The position numbers and the translations under genes are program-made. From NCBI GenBank assembly GCA_035079385.1, contig JAVHKY010000012.1, forward strand, positions 1,036,501 to 1,100,500: a stretch of 64,000 nucleotides of DNA, given 5' to 3'. Of the stretch, positions 22,651-34,600 are shown piece by piece. The notes below the pieces were generated by a model. It was not told the DNA's origin. It saw nothing but the letters and a program-made list of their open reading frames with translations, and ran no database searches. Source of the stretch: Aspidiotus rigidus (taxonomy: Eukaryota; Arthropoda; Insecta; Hemiptera; Diaspididae). Position 1 is the first letter of the stretch, and every line of letters starts with the position of its first letter.

Positions 22651-25600
22651 AATGACCTAACGAAGCATGATAACAAGAGGGATTAAGAATAATATCGCTG
22701 ATAGGCCAAGTAAATATTTTCAACTTAATTCCTACAGTAATTCTGAAGGCACTTAGACTACAGGACAGAAGCTCTACTCACTTCGTAACCGTTCTTTGCT
22801 CGATAGTTCGAAAGCACCCCCCTGATCATTATCTCAAATGTCTTCGATTCGATCACAAAATTTCTATCTTCATTTTGCGATATACCATAGAATATATTTT
22901 GTACAATTTCTGAAAAATGTGTGTTCATATAGAGATTCCCAAGGTAGATGGCATACGGCATTTAAAATTTAGGAATCATCAATTTTGTCTCATACTTGTC
23001 AGTAGGAGTTTCTCTTAATGTCCTTGTATTTTATTTACGACAGAGTTTTGCACGACCAGTCTTCTGGGTAATCAAATCGAGTTACTCATTTTTATTAGCT
23101 TTCATTGTATACATCATGCTAGCGACATTAACTCAAAATAATGTATAATTTATACAAAAATAAGGAAATATTGTTCAATTGAGAAATGCCACATGTTGAA
23201 TGTAAAATTGAAATTTGAAACTCTAAATTTCCATTCATACGTATTTTCGAGTAAAAAATGATGATGTCCCCGTAAGTAACGTAACATTGTCAATCTGATA
23301 ACATCATAACTTATCATATCTGATGTACTGCGCTGACCTCGAAGCTGCTTCTCGATCACATTAATCGTGTATCCTCCTCACGTATAAATTTTTGAATTTT
23401 GATCTTTCAAAATAACGCCGTCCATTATTTCCAATAAATTTCCTATAATCCACTCGAGTATTTGTACGACGAAAATGAGGTAATGTCAAATAAGAGGTCG
23501 ATAAAACCGGTTGTTACGCGCGTACGCCTTTTTTTCTCGAGTCGTGGTCACCGATGACCAATCATTCTATCATTTAATTATGGTCTTTTGCGCTTAATTA
23601 AATGAATGTCGCGTGTCACTTTTGGTCTATTCGGTGAACAATTCGCTGCCAGTTGGTGGCCGCAAGAAGTGAAGGAGCTACAAATACAAATTAAGCGTAT
23701 TAACTGTATACATATTATACGAAAACTAAAGCGATTCGGCTACCAGTTTACTAATGAATTCGAAATACGATAATATTTAGCCTATATAGTGAAAGATTAA
23801 TTCTTCGCGTACTGCTCTAAAGGATTAAAATTAACCTAGAAAGAAAACAGGCGCAACTGTCATGTAATACATGGATTATAATTTACATGTCCGTGATGAA
23901 CCGAGCCGCTCATTCGTTACCCATTTGGGTGGCCTTTTTACAAGATAAAACCTTTTTATCAAAAGACGAAATGAAATGCTGTCGACAGTGGATGCGGTGG
24001 TGAGTAGGAAAAAATCACTGTCAAACCGAAAATATACCGAACACCGAATAGTGTGTATTATACATGACACACTAACAAAAGGTGTCATATCAATCTTCGT
24101 TGGGAGCAGAGAATTTTTCGGATGTTGAACAAGCGATTACGACAACGTGTTTCGGGTTGTGTACTGCACAAGTTGGGTCGCTGTTAATAAGTTTACGTTA
24201 TTGCCTCGCTGACGTCAGTATACCTTACAAGAGTTACCGATTACGATTATAAAAAATGAAAACCGTCAACTTGATCGAAAAATCTTTCCTTCAAAGAATA
24301 GTGAAGAAAGAATAAGCTGAAACATATGCGGTCAAGTTGTTTGTACACAATTCTCAAGTGTATGATACGTACTCTATCCAGTCACTCTCGTATATACTGC
24401 ATACAAATTGGGATAAAAGCCAATGTACGTCTGTCTTCTGTTTTTACGCTTCTCTCTCATTGATTTTGATTTTCTTTTCTTCGAATAATTGGTTTGGTTC
24501 GGGTTAGATTTCTTTTTCCTTGACTGCTTTTCTGATGGAAATAAGTTTTCTAGTGCTGTTCCGCGATAATCCCACGTCTCTCTCCAACGTTGAAGCCATC
24601 TTTGGTTGGAATGTGGACAGCAATATTCTTGGAATTATTCCTACGTTCTTCCTTAGCGATCTTTCAGGGGGACATATCGCAATACGACCTTGTCTAACTA
24701 GGCTTAAAGACCAGAAGAACATCGCCGAGCTGCAATAATATTTGGCCAGACGGCGGAGGAGACCCAAAAGCCTATTAAGGTCTGGAAATGGAAGTCAGCC
24801 ACATGAAGACTACACTGCTAGGAACGGTCGACAAGTCCAGTTACTGAGACAACTTAGTGACTAAGAACTGTAGTATGGACGCCGAAATGCGTAAGTCAGC
24901 GAATCAGTTATGCAGGAGAAGCAGTGTTGAAGGTATTTGACCTTAAAGACCTTAAGAACTCCACCAAGTGAAGATGGTGCTTGCTATGTAGCAGTGGATG
25001 TTAGATAACGTACAGAAAGCACATCAAAGCACTCGAAAGAATTCCACCAGAGGCAACTACAAGTGGCACAGACTATTCGAGATGGCGAATTACGGCCGAG
25101 AAACCAGGCGAGTTGGATTGGAAACAACGGACAAATGCCGGGGGCAAAAGCTCGAGCAAGTGTTGTACAGTGAAATTGGGCAAGGTTGAAGAACCCAAAG
25201 CAGACAAGTGAAGCGATTCAAGGACGGACTCACCGGAGTTAGCAAGGGGCCATGTATTAATTACACACGGACCTTAAGGGAAAGAGGTGCTTTGAAAAAT
25301 CTTACATGACCATACAGGGGGGTTAGAAAGCCATTCTTACAAAAGTCATTTTACAAGTGAAATTTATTTTTAGAGCGAGCTAAAAAAAGTCACGCGTCAA
25401 GAATTTAAAAATTCTGAGGGAAATCTTCCTTTTTTTCCCCCTTAATCGTATGTACGAAGGGGAAGGGGGAGATTAAAAGATCGTGCGCATCATTACACAA
25501 GAGATAGGTCAAAAATAGCCAAAATTGTCCTTACGTAATAGATGAATGGCCCCCAACAACCGGGAAGGGACTCTGCAGTGATAGGAAACACTTGGAGATC

Positions 25601-25860
25601 GACGATTCAGTGGAACGACGGAATCTAAAGCCGTCGAAAGAAATTCAAGGCTGCAAGACCCAGAGATTGAGGAGCACCCACCCCTACCCCGAGGCCGACT
25701 TATCGGATCAAGGTTTTGATCACCCATAGAAGGGTCCACAAACAGCCAAGGTGATGAACAGGCACCTTGGAAACAAGGCCTAACGACGACCTGCCAGAAA
25801 GTTCACTCGCTTCTCACCCCTCCAAGCTGGAATTTAACGAACCCTTGGAAAACCGACGTC
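22650..25860. other. Unique DNA, no supported gene
   Basis: Nothing is recognised. 23560-23660 contains several TAATTA and ATTTAAT strings, and an isolated TGACGTCA is at 24210-24217. The part from about 24760 to 25780 is less AT-rich, with overlapping short frames on both strands that match nothing I know. It may be an old transposon remnant. Confidence 0.45.
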
Positions 25861-25869
25861 TTCCTAAAC

Positions 25870-26260
25870 GAAGTTAAACGAGGAACGCGCATTGAAATTG
25901 TTCGATGGGTCGAATTGGTTTTCATAGTGAGAATTGAAATTGAAGTGTTGAAGAATCTGAAATTTTTTTCACTCTGTTGTATATAATAGGAGGGGGACTT
26001 GAACCATCCTCCATAGAACAGGTCGCCTGTTGAAATTTCGACCTTCCAAACTGTATATGATGGGAGAGGGACTTATAGAAATGTCAACCCACGATCCTGT
26101 GACGTCATCCGACCCTACCCTGTGACGTCACGACCTGATGACGTCATTCGGCTCAACCCTGTGACGTCACGATCTGATGACTTCATTTTGGCTGGATGGC
26201 CCACGACGTTCAGCAAATTTGTCGACCCCCCTATTGAACAGGTTCCTTGTTAGTGCGGAG
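25870..26260. repeat. Dispersed repeat with minisatellite, dyad and CRE cluster
   Basis: The block opens with AACGAAGTTAAACGAGGAAC (also near 662), includes GGAGGGGGACTTGAACCATC-type minisatellite DNA and a perfect AACAGGTCGCCTGTT dyad at 26017-26031. It closes with CCCTATTGAACAGGTTCCTT at about 26229-26248. It shares its parts and their order with the 1.2-1.6 and 7.3-7.8 kb repeats. Confidence 0.65.
26100..26169. promoter_or_regulatory. Four TGACGTCA palindromes in 70 bp
   Basis: Exact cAMP-response-element octamers (CREB/ATF sites) occur at 26100, 26123, 26139 and 26162, within two tandem units of CCTGTGACGTCAcga(t/c)CTGATGACGTCATtcgg type. A fifth, mutated copy (GATGACTTCATT) follows. The octamer match is seen in the sequence; activity as an enhancer is not shown, and the cluster sits inside a repeat. 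Confidence 0.6.
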
Positions 26261-26873
26261 GCGAACTCTAGTTCTCCCTACCTCATGATACGAATCCCCA
26301 CCCTTATGAAGATAGAATGGAGCATATTTGTGTCTACCACCAAGAGTGTGCAAATTTTGCGAATAAAGAAAAAAAAACTGAATCTGTAACGTCATCATTT
26401 TTATCCTCCCTCTCTCGTCTCTCAGTCTTATCAAGGCGATTCTTTCTTCTTATACCGACTCTTCCATCCTTCTTCTTTTGGCGCGTTATCCGCTGACTTG
26501 TCGGTAAAATTGTAGAACCCAGGTGGGAGGAAGGGCGAGGATCTGCGAGAGTTAGCTATAGCTATCCGAGGGATAGGGCGTTCGAAAGGTGACCATCGGT
26601 ATCCTAGAATCTTTCCAGGGAAAATTTCGACTTTCGAGCTTCATATAATTACGAATACTTGGCAATAACTTCTGGACGATCACGACTGCCTTTATTTCCA
26701 TGATCTGTCGTTTCAAATCGAACGGAGGCTTAAGCTACAGACCGACAGAACTCGGCGAAAAACTGGTTTTAGTAAAGATAGTACCCGAAGTACCAACGGA
26801 AAGTCTGAAGATTCATTTCAAGCACCATTGCCATGGAATCGCACCTTCAAACAATACTACAATTTTTTACCAG

Positions 26874-27102
26874 CCACACTTCGGAATTGATGATGTCACC
26901 GCACACGGAGGGATATTCTATAAGTTCATGTCTGGGCAACTTCTCTCTTTTCAATCACGGTGCTATGAATTCATTAGACGAACAACAAAGAGAATTACAG
27001 AATATGCCCGCGATCCAGTCATCTCAATACTCGACTTCGGTCACGCGACCATTATTACGAAGTAACCATCGAAAACCACGGCTCGTGGTTGCGGCAACAT
27101 AG
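26874..27102 (+). CDS. Candidate terminal coding exon, unknown protein
   Basis: This is the best candidate for a host protein-coding segment in the window. The sequence CTACAATTTTTTACCAG ending at 26873 is a good splice acceptor, and the frame that follows is open for about 76 codons to TAG at 27100-27102. The predicted tail is rich in Ser, Gln and Asn, with LDEQQRELQNMPAIQSSQY in the middle and a basic RSNHRKPRLVVAAT end, which is more protein-like than other frames here. A polyadenylation signal AATAAA lies at 27251. Against it: another frame is open across the same DNA (26700-27065), no upstream exon is identified, and I recognise no family. Confidence 0.35.
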
Positions 27103-28840
27103 AAACACGCCGGAGTTATATATGTTTTTATGGAGACATATTTTGGCCATATATATCACGTGTAATCCTTTTATTAAGAATAAGAAAATACAAACACACG
27201 CGCATTATACATATTCTTAATATGCGAAATACATACAAATGCTGTAACGTAATAAAAATATAATTTTATTAAGGGCGCAATCCATAGTCGGCCGAGTGAA
27301 AAAACGATTACATTGTGGGCGATGGTGAGAGAGGGATGGAGAAGGAGAGAGAGAGAGAGAGGATCATCTACACGAACTGCCGCTGGTTATGCGACTACAC
27401 TATGTATTTTGTTTGTACGGAAAGTTGAGGGTGCAAGAAAGCGGGGGTTAATGTTTTTTAATTAATACACACGCACGAGGGGGTTTCGATAATTTATTCG
27501 GGAACGACGACGCGCGCTCGCAGGTTCTGCGGACTGAAAAGTACACGCGACAGTCGACAACCACACTATGAAACTGTGTTTATCGTTCGCACATTACACC
27601 ATTGTACTCGATTCGATTTGACTCGACATGATCATTTAATGTGTAGTTTTTATGCGGTATTAAAGAATATACGAGAGCCACCGAGGATAAAAAAAAACGA
27701 GACAGAGAAATAAATTTTCTATACCCGCTGTACATCGGGATTAGTGGTATTTCGGAGCACGTGAGCGAGAGCGATAAGTAAATAGTCGAACGTGTCTGAA
27801 GGATCACGTCTGTTTGCGGTATAGACAATACGTGTTTGAAACGGCAATTTTCAGGAAAGAAAATGAGTGCGACAGGTATATACTCGTATCCTAAATGGCT
27901 TATATGACAGCTCTCTTGACTTGCGACAAAATGGATAAAGTTTTCATGCGCTCTAAGTACGACGCACACGCGTCTCATATGCGAAGTTTGATGTGTATAA
28001 GATTATTAATCACCGACACCGGTGTCGATCAACAACAATGGATGAGTTATTAGCCAGACTTGATGCACGTAGCATGAGGCGTATCCTGAAGCATTTTTAC
28101 TCTTTTCGCTTTCTTCAAACTCGATTCTATTACAGTTTCGATTGTTTCCTTTGTCTTCTTTTTAGGAAAACCTTTACTCATCCTCTCACTTGCACAGTCT
28201 CTGGCAGTACTCAAGTTGTCTCTATATAATGCTGGTTCAATCTGATGAAACAATGAAACATAATCTATATCATTGTACTACGTATTTCCTCATGATGTAC
28301 TTCGATCATTAGCGTAAGATCGTCATTGAAATAGAACTACAGATAGATTTAGGTTAGGATTAAAGTCAAGAAGCATAGCTCCATCTGAAGGTATCTGTTT
28401 TGCCTCAGCTTTGTATTGACAAGTCAGAAGTTCATTCGCTTTTCGTGATACTCCAGAATGAGTTAAGATCTTCTAACTATAGGATCAACAGTTTACGAGG
28501 AAAATTCAAAGGATTGGGCTCAAATTAGATTTTGACCAGGTTCATGTACTATAGGTCCGAAAGTCATGATAACACATCTATTTCTGTAGAAATAACCTCA
28601 TTTATGACAAGAACCTCTGAACAGTAAATTAAAATATGTGCCCTCGCAATTCGGCGCCGATGATTGGCGCGGAAATTATTTTTCAGTCAGCCTCCCACAT
28701 GCTGCAATTACTATGACATTCAAAGAAACAGGAAGCGTCACAAGGATAAGTAAAATCAACTAAGCCTAACTTGATGGTAGGGGTTGGTATGTTCTATGTC
28801 TTAGCTGGTACCCACCCTAATTCGAAAATTTCTGAGTTGT
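27103..28840. other. Unique DNA, possible 3' UTR at its start
   Basis: If the exon ending at 27102 is real, DNA to about 27275 could be its 3' untranslated region. A (GA)n tract lies at 27344-27362. The remainder shows no supported gene. Confidence 0.4.
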
Positions 28841-28848
28841 GTTGCAGA

Positions 28849-28861
28849 CCCCCCCCCCCCC
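28849..28861 (+). repeat. C13 homopolymer
   Basis: Thirteen consecutive C residues. Similar runs lie at 29150-29160 (11), 29554-29568 (15), 34612-34625 (14) and 49854-49865 (12). Confidence 0.95.
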
Positions 28862-28964
28862 TATAGCTGGACATAGAAAATTTTGAACTAGTGCTTTAGA
28901 CCTGATTTGAAAATTTCCATATTGGCCCACCCCACCCCTCCTGCCATCCATACTTAAATGCTAA

Positions 28965-30064
28965 AATATAATATGGATTAAATGCTAAATTAAATGCAAG
29001 AATATAACACGGATTGAATTGAAATTAAATGCTTGAATATAATGTGGATCACATGCTAAATAAAACGCTAGAATATGGTATGGATTAAATGCTAAATTGA
29101 ATTCTAGAGTACACAGTGACGTATATAAGAGGGTATATAGGGTATATATCCCCCCCCCCCATTGCTTTCTTGTACAAAGCAATTTTATCATCACAATAGG
29201 TTTCTTCTTTCTTTCTTTCTTTCTTTTCTTTCATCTTTAATGATGGCTAAAAAATTTTCCACTACTTTCTTGTACCAAGTAATTTAATGATCAATCATCT
29301 TTCTTTTTAGTGATATTTTTACATCAGAAAAAATACCCCCCTCCCCTCTCCATTGCAAAATTGTATCTACGACACTCAGAATATAACATGGATTAAATGG
29401 TAAAATATAATATGGGTTAAATGCTAAATTAAATGCTTGAATATAATATGGATCAAATGCTAAATAAAACGCTAGAATATGATATGGATTAAATGCTAAA
29501 TTGAATTCTAGAGTACACAAAGACGTAGATAAGAGGGTATATAGGGCATATATCCCCCCCCCCCCCCCATTGCTTTCTGGTACAATGCAATTTTATAATC
29601 ACAATAGGCTTCTTTCTTTATTTTCTTTCATCTTTAATGATGGCTAAAAAATTTTCCACTACTTTCTTGTACCAAGTAATTTAATGATTACAATAATCAC
29701 TTTTCTTTTTAGTGATAGTTTTACATCAGACAAAATACCCCACTCCCCTCCCATTGCAAAATTGTATCTACGCCACTCAGAATATAACATGGATTAAATG
29801 GTAAAATATAATATGGGTTAAATGCTAAATTAAATGCTAGAATATGATATACAGTGGAAACTCTATATAACGAATCTTCTTGTACCAAGTAATTTAATGA
29901 TCACAATAATCACTTTTCTTTTTAGTGATAGTTTTACATCAGACAAAATACCCCACTCCCCTCCCATTGCAAAATTGTATCTACGCCACTCAGAATATAA
30001 CATGGATTAAATGGTAAAATATAATATGGGTTAAATGCTAAATTAAATGCTAGAATATGATATA
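28965..30064. repeat. 404-bp tandem repeat with a later 213-bp duplication
   Basis: Identical landmarks recur 404 bp apart, for example ATGCTAAATAAAACGCTAGA at 29053 and 29457, and ATTCTAGAGTACACA at 29101 and 29505. Units include a poly-C run and the motif GGATTAAATGCTAAATTAAA, itself a 20-30 bp sub-repeat. A second, nearly identical duplication of exactly 213 bp follows (CAGTGGAAAC at 29852 and 30065). A (TTCT)n tract is at 29202-29231. Confidence 0.85.
29852..29877 (+). mobile_element. 26-bp fragment of pogo-like MITE left end
   Basis: CAGTGGAAACTCTATATAAC and the next six bases match the left terminus of the full element 213 bp downstream, then stop abruptly and continue with TTGTACCAAGTAATTTAATG. 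This marks the junction of the 213-bp tandem duplication, which therefore happened after the MITE inserted. Confidence 0.85.
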
Positions 30065-30514
30065 CAGTGGAAACTCTATACAACGAATCTGAAGGGACCA
30101 CAAAAAAAATTCGTTATATAGAAAATTCGTTAAAAAGAAATTCATTTTTTTGTCTTATTTTTGCGAAGTTCCACATTTTGAATGATAAAAATTTTCAAAT
30201 TTCACCTGAAAGTTGACATTGTTAGAAGGAAATGTTGAAACATTCGTCAAAATTCAAATTTTCTGGAGAAAATATTCAAATGTTTACCAAAGAATCAGAA
30301 TTTTCAGAAAAAAGTTTGAATTCAGGCCAGAAATCGACATTTTTTTTGGAAAAAATGACAAGATTTCTGTAGAAAATTCGTTATATAGAGTGAATTGTTC
30401 GTTACAAAGAGATTTTTTAACATGTAAAATTCATTGAAGGGGGAGGGACCGAGGAAAAATTCGTAATATAGAGGAATTCGTTATACAGGGGTTCGTTATA
30501 TAGAGTTTCCACTG
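30065..30514. mobile_element. Pogo/Tigger-like MITE, copy 2
   Basis: The element is 450 bp with the same inverted termini as the copy at 10465-10897 and TA target duplications at 30063-30064 and 30515-30516. It carries a 16-17 bp TTCGTTATATAG-containing segment near the left end that copy 1 lacks; otherwise only scattered substitutions separate them, which suggests recent activity of the family. The 74-codon frame within it is not a transposase. Confidence 0.88.
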
Positions 30515-30516
30515 TA

Positions 30517-30700
30517 GATGCAATCCCAAATGAAATACTAGAATATAATAAGGATTAAATGCTAAACTATAATACGGATTAAAATGCTAAATTATTAAAG
30601 GCCACAATATAATATGAATTAGGTGCTAAATTGAATGCTAGAATATAATATGAATTAATTGCTGATAGTAAATCTAAAAAACGGGAATGAATAAATTCAG
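30517..30700. repeat. Continuation of the ATTAAATGCTAAA sub-repeat
   Basis: Variants of GAATATAATATGGATTAAAT and GCTAAATTGAATGCTAG continue to the right of the MITE, so the element is inserted within this array. Confidence 0.7.
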
Positions 30701-31680
30701 AAAATAAATAAATAAAATATGAACAAAAATAAATAAAAACGAATATGAACGACGAGAATTGAAACTATGAACAACGAAGGTACCTTAATACGAATGTATT
30801 GTAGCTATAGTTCGAAAACTATATAATTTTTGATTTTAAATTCGATTTAAAAATGGAAATATATCCTTCTCCAACCAAAAAAAAAAAAAAAAAAAAAACA
30901 ATGAGGTAATTAGGTGTGAGAGTGAGAATCCATCTCATGCCAATGACCATCCAAACAGAGACCACTTAAGTTACCCATCTAATTACCATTTTTGTGACTT
31001 TTCCGGCGCCAAATCTAGACGCGCCAACGTCATCTTTGGACCAAATCGTCATTTTCTTCGAAACCTATTCCCACCGGCCCATCAACATCATCTTCCTTCG
31101 GCTTTGTCCAAAATGTTTTCACGTGTAATACATTCAATTTTCAAATTTAATGAAGTCGATGTCCGAGCAAGATCCTTTGCTGTCAATACACTTCGATTTC
31201 CTCGATCAACCTCAAATTTTGCGACGGTTTTTTGGTCAGTCTATGAATGATACAAAACGCTACTGACTCTTCAATAAATGGTACATCGACAAGAACTTCA
31301 CCGCGCTCAAATTTCAGGTAGTGGGCGCACGAAGGGGTGGGACTAGTAAAAACTAAAGCCGTATCAACGCTCAAAGGGTCATTATATCACGTTTATATGA
31401 TCTACACAACCTATTTGCAACCCAAAAGGACAAGATATTGTTCTCAAAGCCATGCCACTGCCTGAAAAATCTCTTTGTACGATTCCGGATAGGTAGACAA
31501 GCATCTTCATTGAGCACTGACAAATTGTATACTGTATTGGTTACACAATCAGGAGAAAGGATATTACAGAAGGGCGAGGATAAGACCAATTCTCCTGATC
31601 AGCTCGCTCTTGCTTTGAAAGATGACAACAATAATACACATGAACTAATTTTAAGCTTTTGAAGTGCACATGAACTATTG
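30700..31680. other. Unclassified DNA with poly-A run
   Basis: A22 lies at 30877-30898. The stretch at about 31000-31660 is less AT-rich and has short open frames on both strands (for example 31438-31662 plus, and a frame with TKPKEDDVDGPVGIGFEEN on the minus strand near 31040-31120). None joins into a recognisable gene. A decayed gene or transposon is possible. Confidence 0.35.
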
Positions 31681-31684
31681 AACG

Positions 31685-31915
31685 TTTTTCTAGCGGTATT
31701 TTTGACACGTTCCACTTCTTCATTATTGTGAAATGCTCATGATTAGTCACCGGGGTTTGTTGCGACGCGGAACGTATCTTATCGAGCTACAAAATTTCAA
31801 CACTTGTGAAGTGTCACTTCTTGGTTGCGATGATGCGCGGGAACTAAACATAAGTATTGCATAATCATGAGAGGTGATATCGAAAAAAGGCAAAAAGGCT
31901 AGAAATGCCTTTAAT
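31685..31915 (-). mobile_element. Degenerate inverted-repeat element, reverse copy
   Basis: Read on the minus strand this matches the 19655-19855 copy: GCGCGGGAACTAAACAT, TAATCATGAGAGGTGATATC and GAGCTACAAAATTTCAA all have counterparts in the same order. A weaker relative (GACAAAATTTCAACAC ... GATGATGCGGGAAAA) lies at about 35090-35180. Confidence 0.65.
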
Positions 31916-34600
31916 AAATCACATGTGTGATAGCTTTTCTATATGAGATCAATTCGAAATAGGCAGCGCTAGCATCGCGCTGCAGCGGGAGAAATTGTAA
32001 GAGGTATCAAAATTATGGTTGTATATGGGAGAAAAATGAGAGAAAAAAAAAACTCTTGAAAGATGTTCATAAATGCACGTTCTACAAATTAGATGGGATG
32101 GTGAAACCTTCAATTCCGCTTCACTCGAGAGTTATTCCAGATTTTTCATTTTTCTACCATCTTGAAACCTCCTACGATCTTGGTCAAAGCCCCGTTACTG
32201 TTGAACGAATCGAGCACGTTGTTAGCGATCCTGGCGGATCTCTGGTTGAAATGTAACTATATGATGCCGGTCACAAAAAACTACTAAAAGGTAAGGTCTT
32301 GCCACGATGCAAGCAAGGGAGTTGTCTGATGTATGAGAAAGGAAGGGGACGGGGAGGAGATGTAGGAATACTGCCTTACCAATTCGTTGGGGCTGAGTAT
32401 CATCTCATGACACAGTCTCATTATGATCTAAGCTCAGGATGATACTTGAGACTTAATTAGGTAATTTGCAGTAGTATAATATGATTGACACACTCCTGAC
32501 TTTCAAGTGTCGCAATTTTTTCTTTGAGGAAGCGAGACAATTTTCTTCCTCTTTGTCAGGATCTCCATCCATGAAAATAATTCGAAACGTCTTCTTACGT
32601 ACATCGTACATACTTTTCTAAAGAATAGCAAAGATATTCCCTCTTCTCCAGAGTAATATATATTTTTTCAATTGTCGGCAATGAAAAGAAATCTATTACA
32701 TATCTATGGAAACTGAATGTCCATCGGAACGCATGTAACCGATTCCAAAATAATGATAATTATCTTGCAAATAAGATAGTTATCATTTAATTTTTTTTTT
32801 TTTTCCTTTTTTTCTTCTATATTGCACGGTTAATAACTATTATGGTGTACATAAAATGACTATTCTTATTGCGGATGAATGGGTCGAAGATTATACTTGT
32901 CTATACCACAATGTTGAAAGGCATCAACACAGAGGAGAGGTATTCATATTGTACGATACGTTTTTCTTCATCCGTATCCGTTTACTGTTCATTCAACCGG
33001 TGGTTTTTATTTCATTTTTCTGTCTCGCTCCTCATATAGTGGCGTATATTTACTTACGGTCGTGCACTTACACACACCTTCTCTTTCTTTCTCTCTAGGA
33101 CGGTCCAATTTTTAGCCAAGTCGGGAATTGAAAGAAGACGAAAAATGGGGTGAGGCGAAGAACCAAGTTGATAAAAAGAACGAGAACGTTTACGCATTGT
33201 GGTACTTCCCCCTTCAGAATTTTAGATATTATTCAAGTAAGAAGTGTTTTCATCTCCTCGAATTGCTGTATGTATAAATATCGGTTTAAAGTGGATGGAT
33301 CTGCGTGAATATTCCTATTGTAATTGAGTCCTTATCGAAACGTTTATACATTACACAATACAAGAACGGTACCTGTTTCTTTCTCTCTCTTTTTCTCATG
33401 CGTTTTTTTTCTACCTCCCGTCTCCGAGGGTAGGATGAGAATTTGTACTGTGTGTACTGTAAAACCGCAAGAACGCGTACGCTGAAGGATGGAGATTTTT
33501 GATTCGAGCGACACAAATCAAACTTGTTGCTGCGCTGAAAACCTTATGACTATCATAAATCAAACGCACGAAGAACAAACATCCTCGAAGATTACGAAGC
33601 CTAAATTCTTTCATAAATTGTATTCGACCAAGACCGCTATATCTCTTCATCTTTCGTATATAACGACGAAATTATTATGTATCGGTCACCAGAAATTACC
33701 ACTAATCCGACTGCCCACGCGCTAAATTTGCATCTATATTTTTGTTTGCCTGCGGTGAGACGTTATTGAAATGTTATCGTTATCCCATTATCCTACTCGA
33801 TGGTGATCTGGATAAGGATGTAAATAAATAATAAATAAAAGGGAATGAACAGAAATTCGGATTATCCGAGCCACGGAGCATGACTGCAGCACTCGATTAT
33901 TTGTAAATCTGTATTACAAGCGCTCCCTTCTCTCCCGATATTGTGTTCAGATCTTCGCGTTATTTATCTCTCAAACGATGCTACTGACTGTGCCTTTTCT
34001 CGCTCCCTCTCCTCTGTTTATTTTGTTAAGGTGAGAATCCTATCCTGGAGGCTTAGAACGAAATGAAATATGTTTTTTTTTTCTTCTTCCGACATACATA
34101 TTTTTTAAAAAGAGGCTTTATTCTTCGCGGGTTTGGATTCTTCAAGAGGTCGCTTCATCGCTCGTGTGTGTTATTATGATACATATTCGTTGAGTTTACT
34201 CGCGAGTTCGTTAGATTAGTCGGGGGAAAGAAAGTGCAGTCCATATTGTCTTCATCAGGCACAAAAATGATTGGTCGAATGTACGGGTTATTAATATTTC
34301 ATCAGTAGAGCCGCGGTTTCACGGCAATATTTTTCGTTTATTTTGTTCCTCGCGGTATACGGGCTCGTATACAAATGAATGGTAATTTATTGCGGTGCGA
34401 GTGACGTACACACAAGTTAGACGTCTGCACTCCTGTGACATATTATTGCATACTTCGTAATATCCGCCTCTTCACAAGTGCTCGAACACGCGACTTTGTA
34501 TTCGATACTCAACCTTTGAACAACTCCGAAAACCGATAAATTCAACGTCCTCCTTCTAGAGTTGTGCATTTAAGGAAATTTTGGTAAAAAGAATGTTTTA
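31916..34600. other. Unique DNA, one microexon-like segment
   Basis: There are no recognised repeats beyond poly-T near 32791. A splice-bounded 51-base segment at 33099-33149 is listed separately. The rest is AT-rich with no accepted gene. Confidence 0.45.
33099..33149 (+). CDS. Possible 51-nt microexon
   Basis: A strong pyrimidine-rich acceptor (CTTTCTTTCTCTCTAG) ends at 33098 and a donor GTGAGG starts at 33150. The 51 bases between are open in one of three frames only, reading TVQFLAKSGIERRRKM. The length is a multiple of three, as expected for an optional cassette exon. No neighbouring exon is identified, so a chance pairing of splice-like strings is quite possible. Confidence 0.18.

Noticed and set aside
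24504..25300. Less AT-rich stretch as a possible gene
   Set aside because: Short frames on both strands overlap, stops break every frame within about 90 codons, and no splice-bounded series was found.
27580..27978. 132-codon minus-strand frame
   Set aside because: It has no recognisable domain, splice context or conserved motif; its length is not exceptional for 64 kb.
30213..30437. 74-codon frame inside the pogo-like MITE
   Set aside because: It is too short for a transposase, has no helix-turn-helix or DDE motifs, and the same frame is not open in the other copy.
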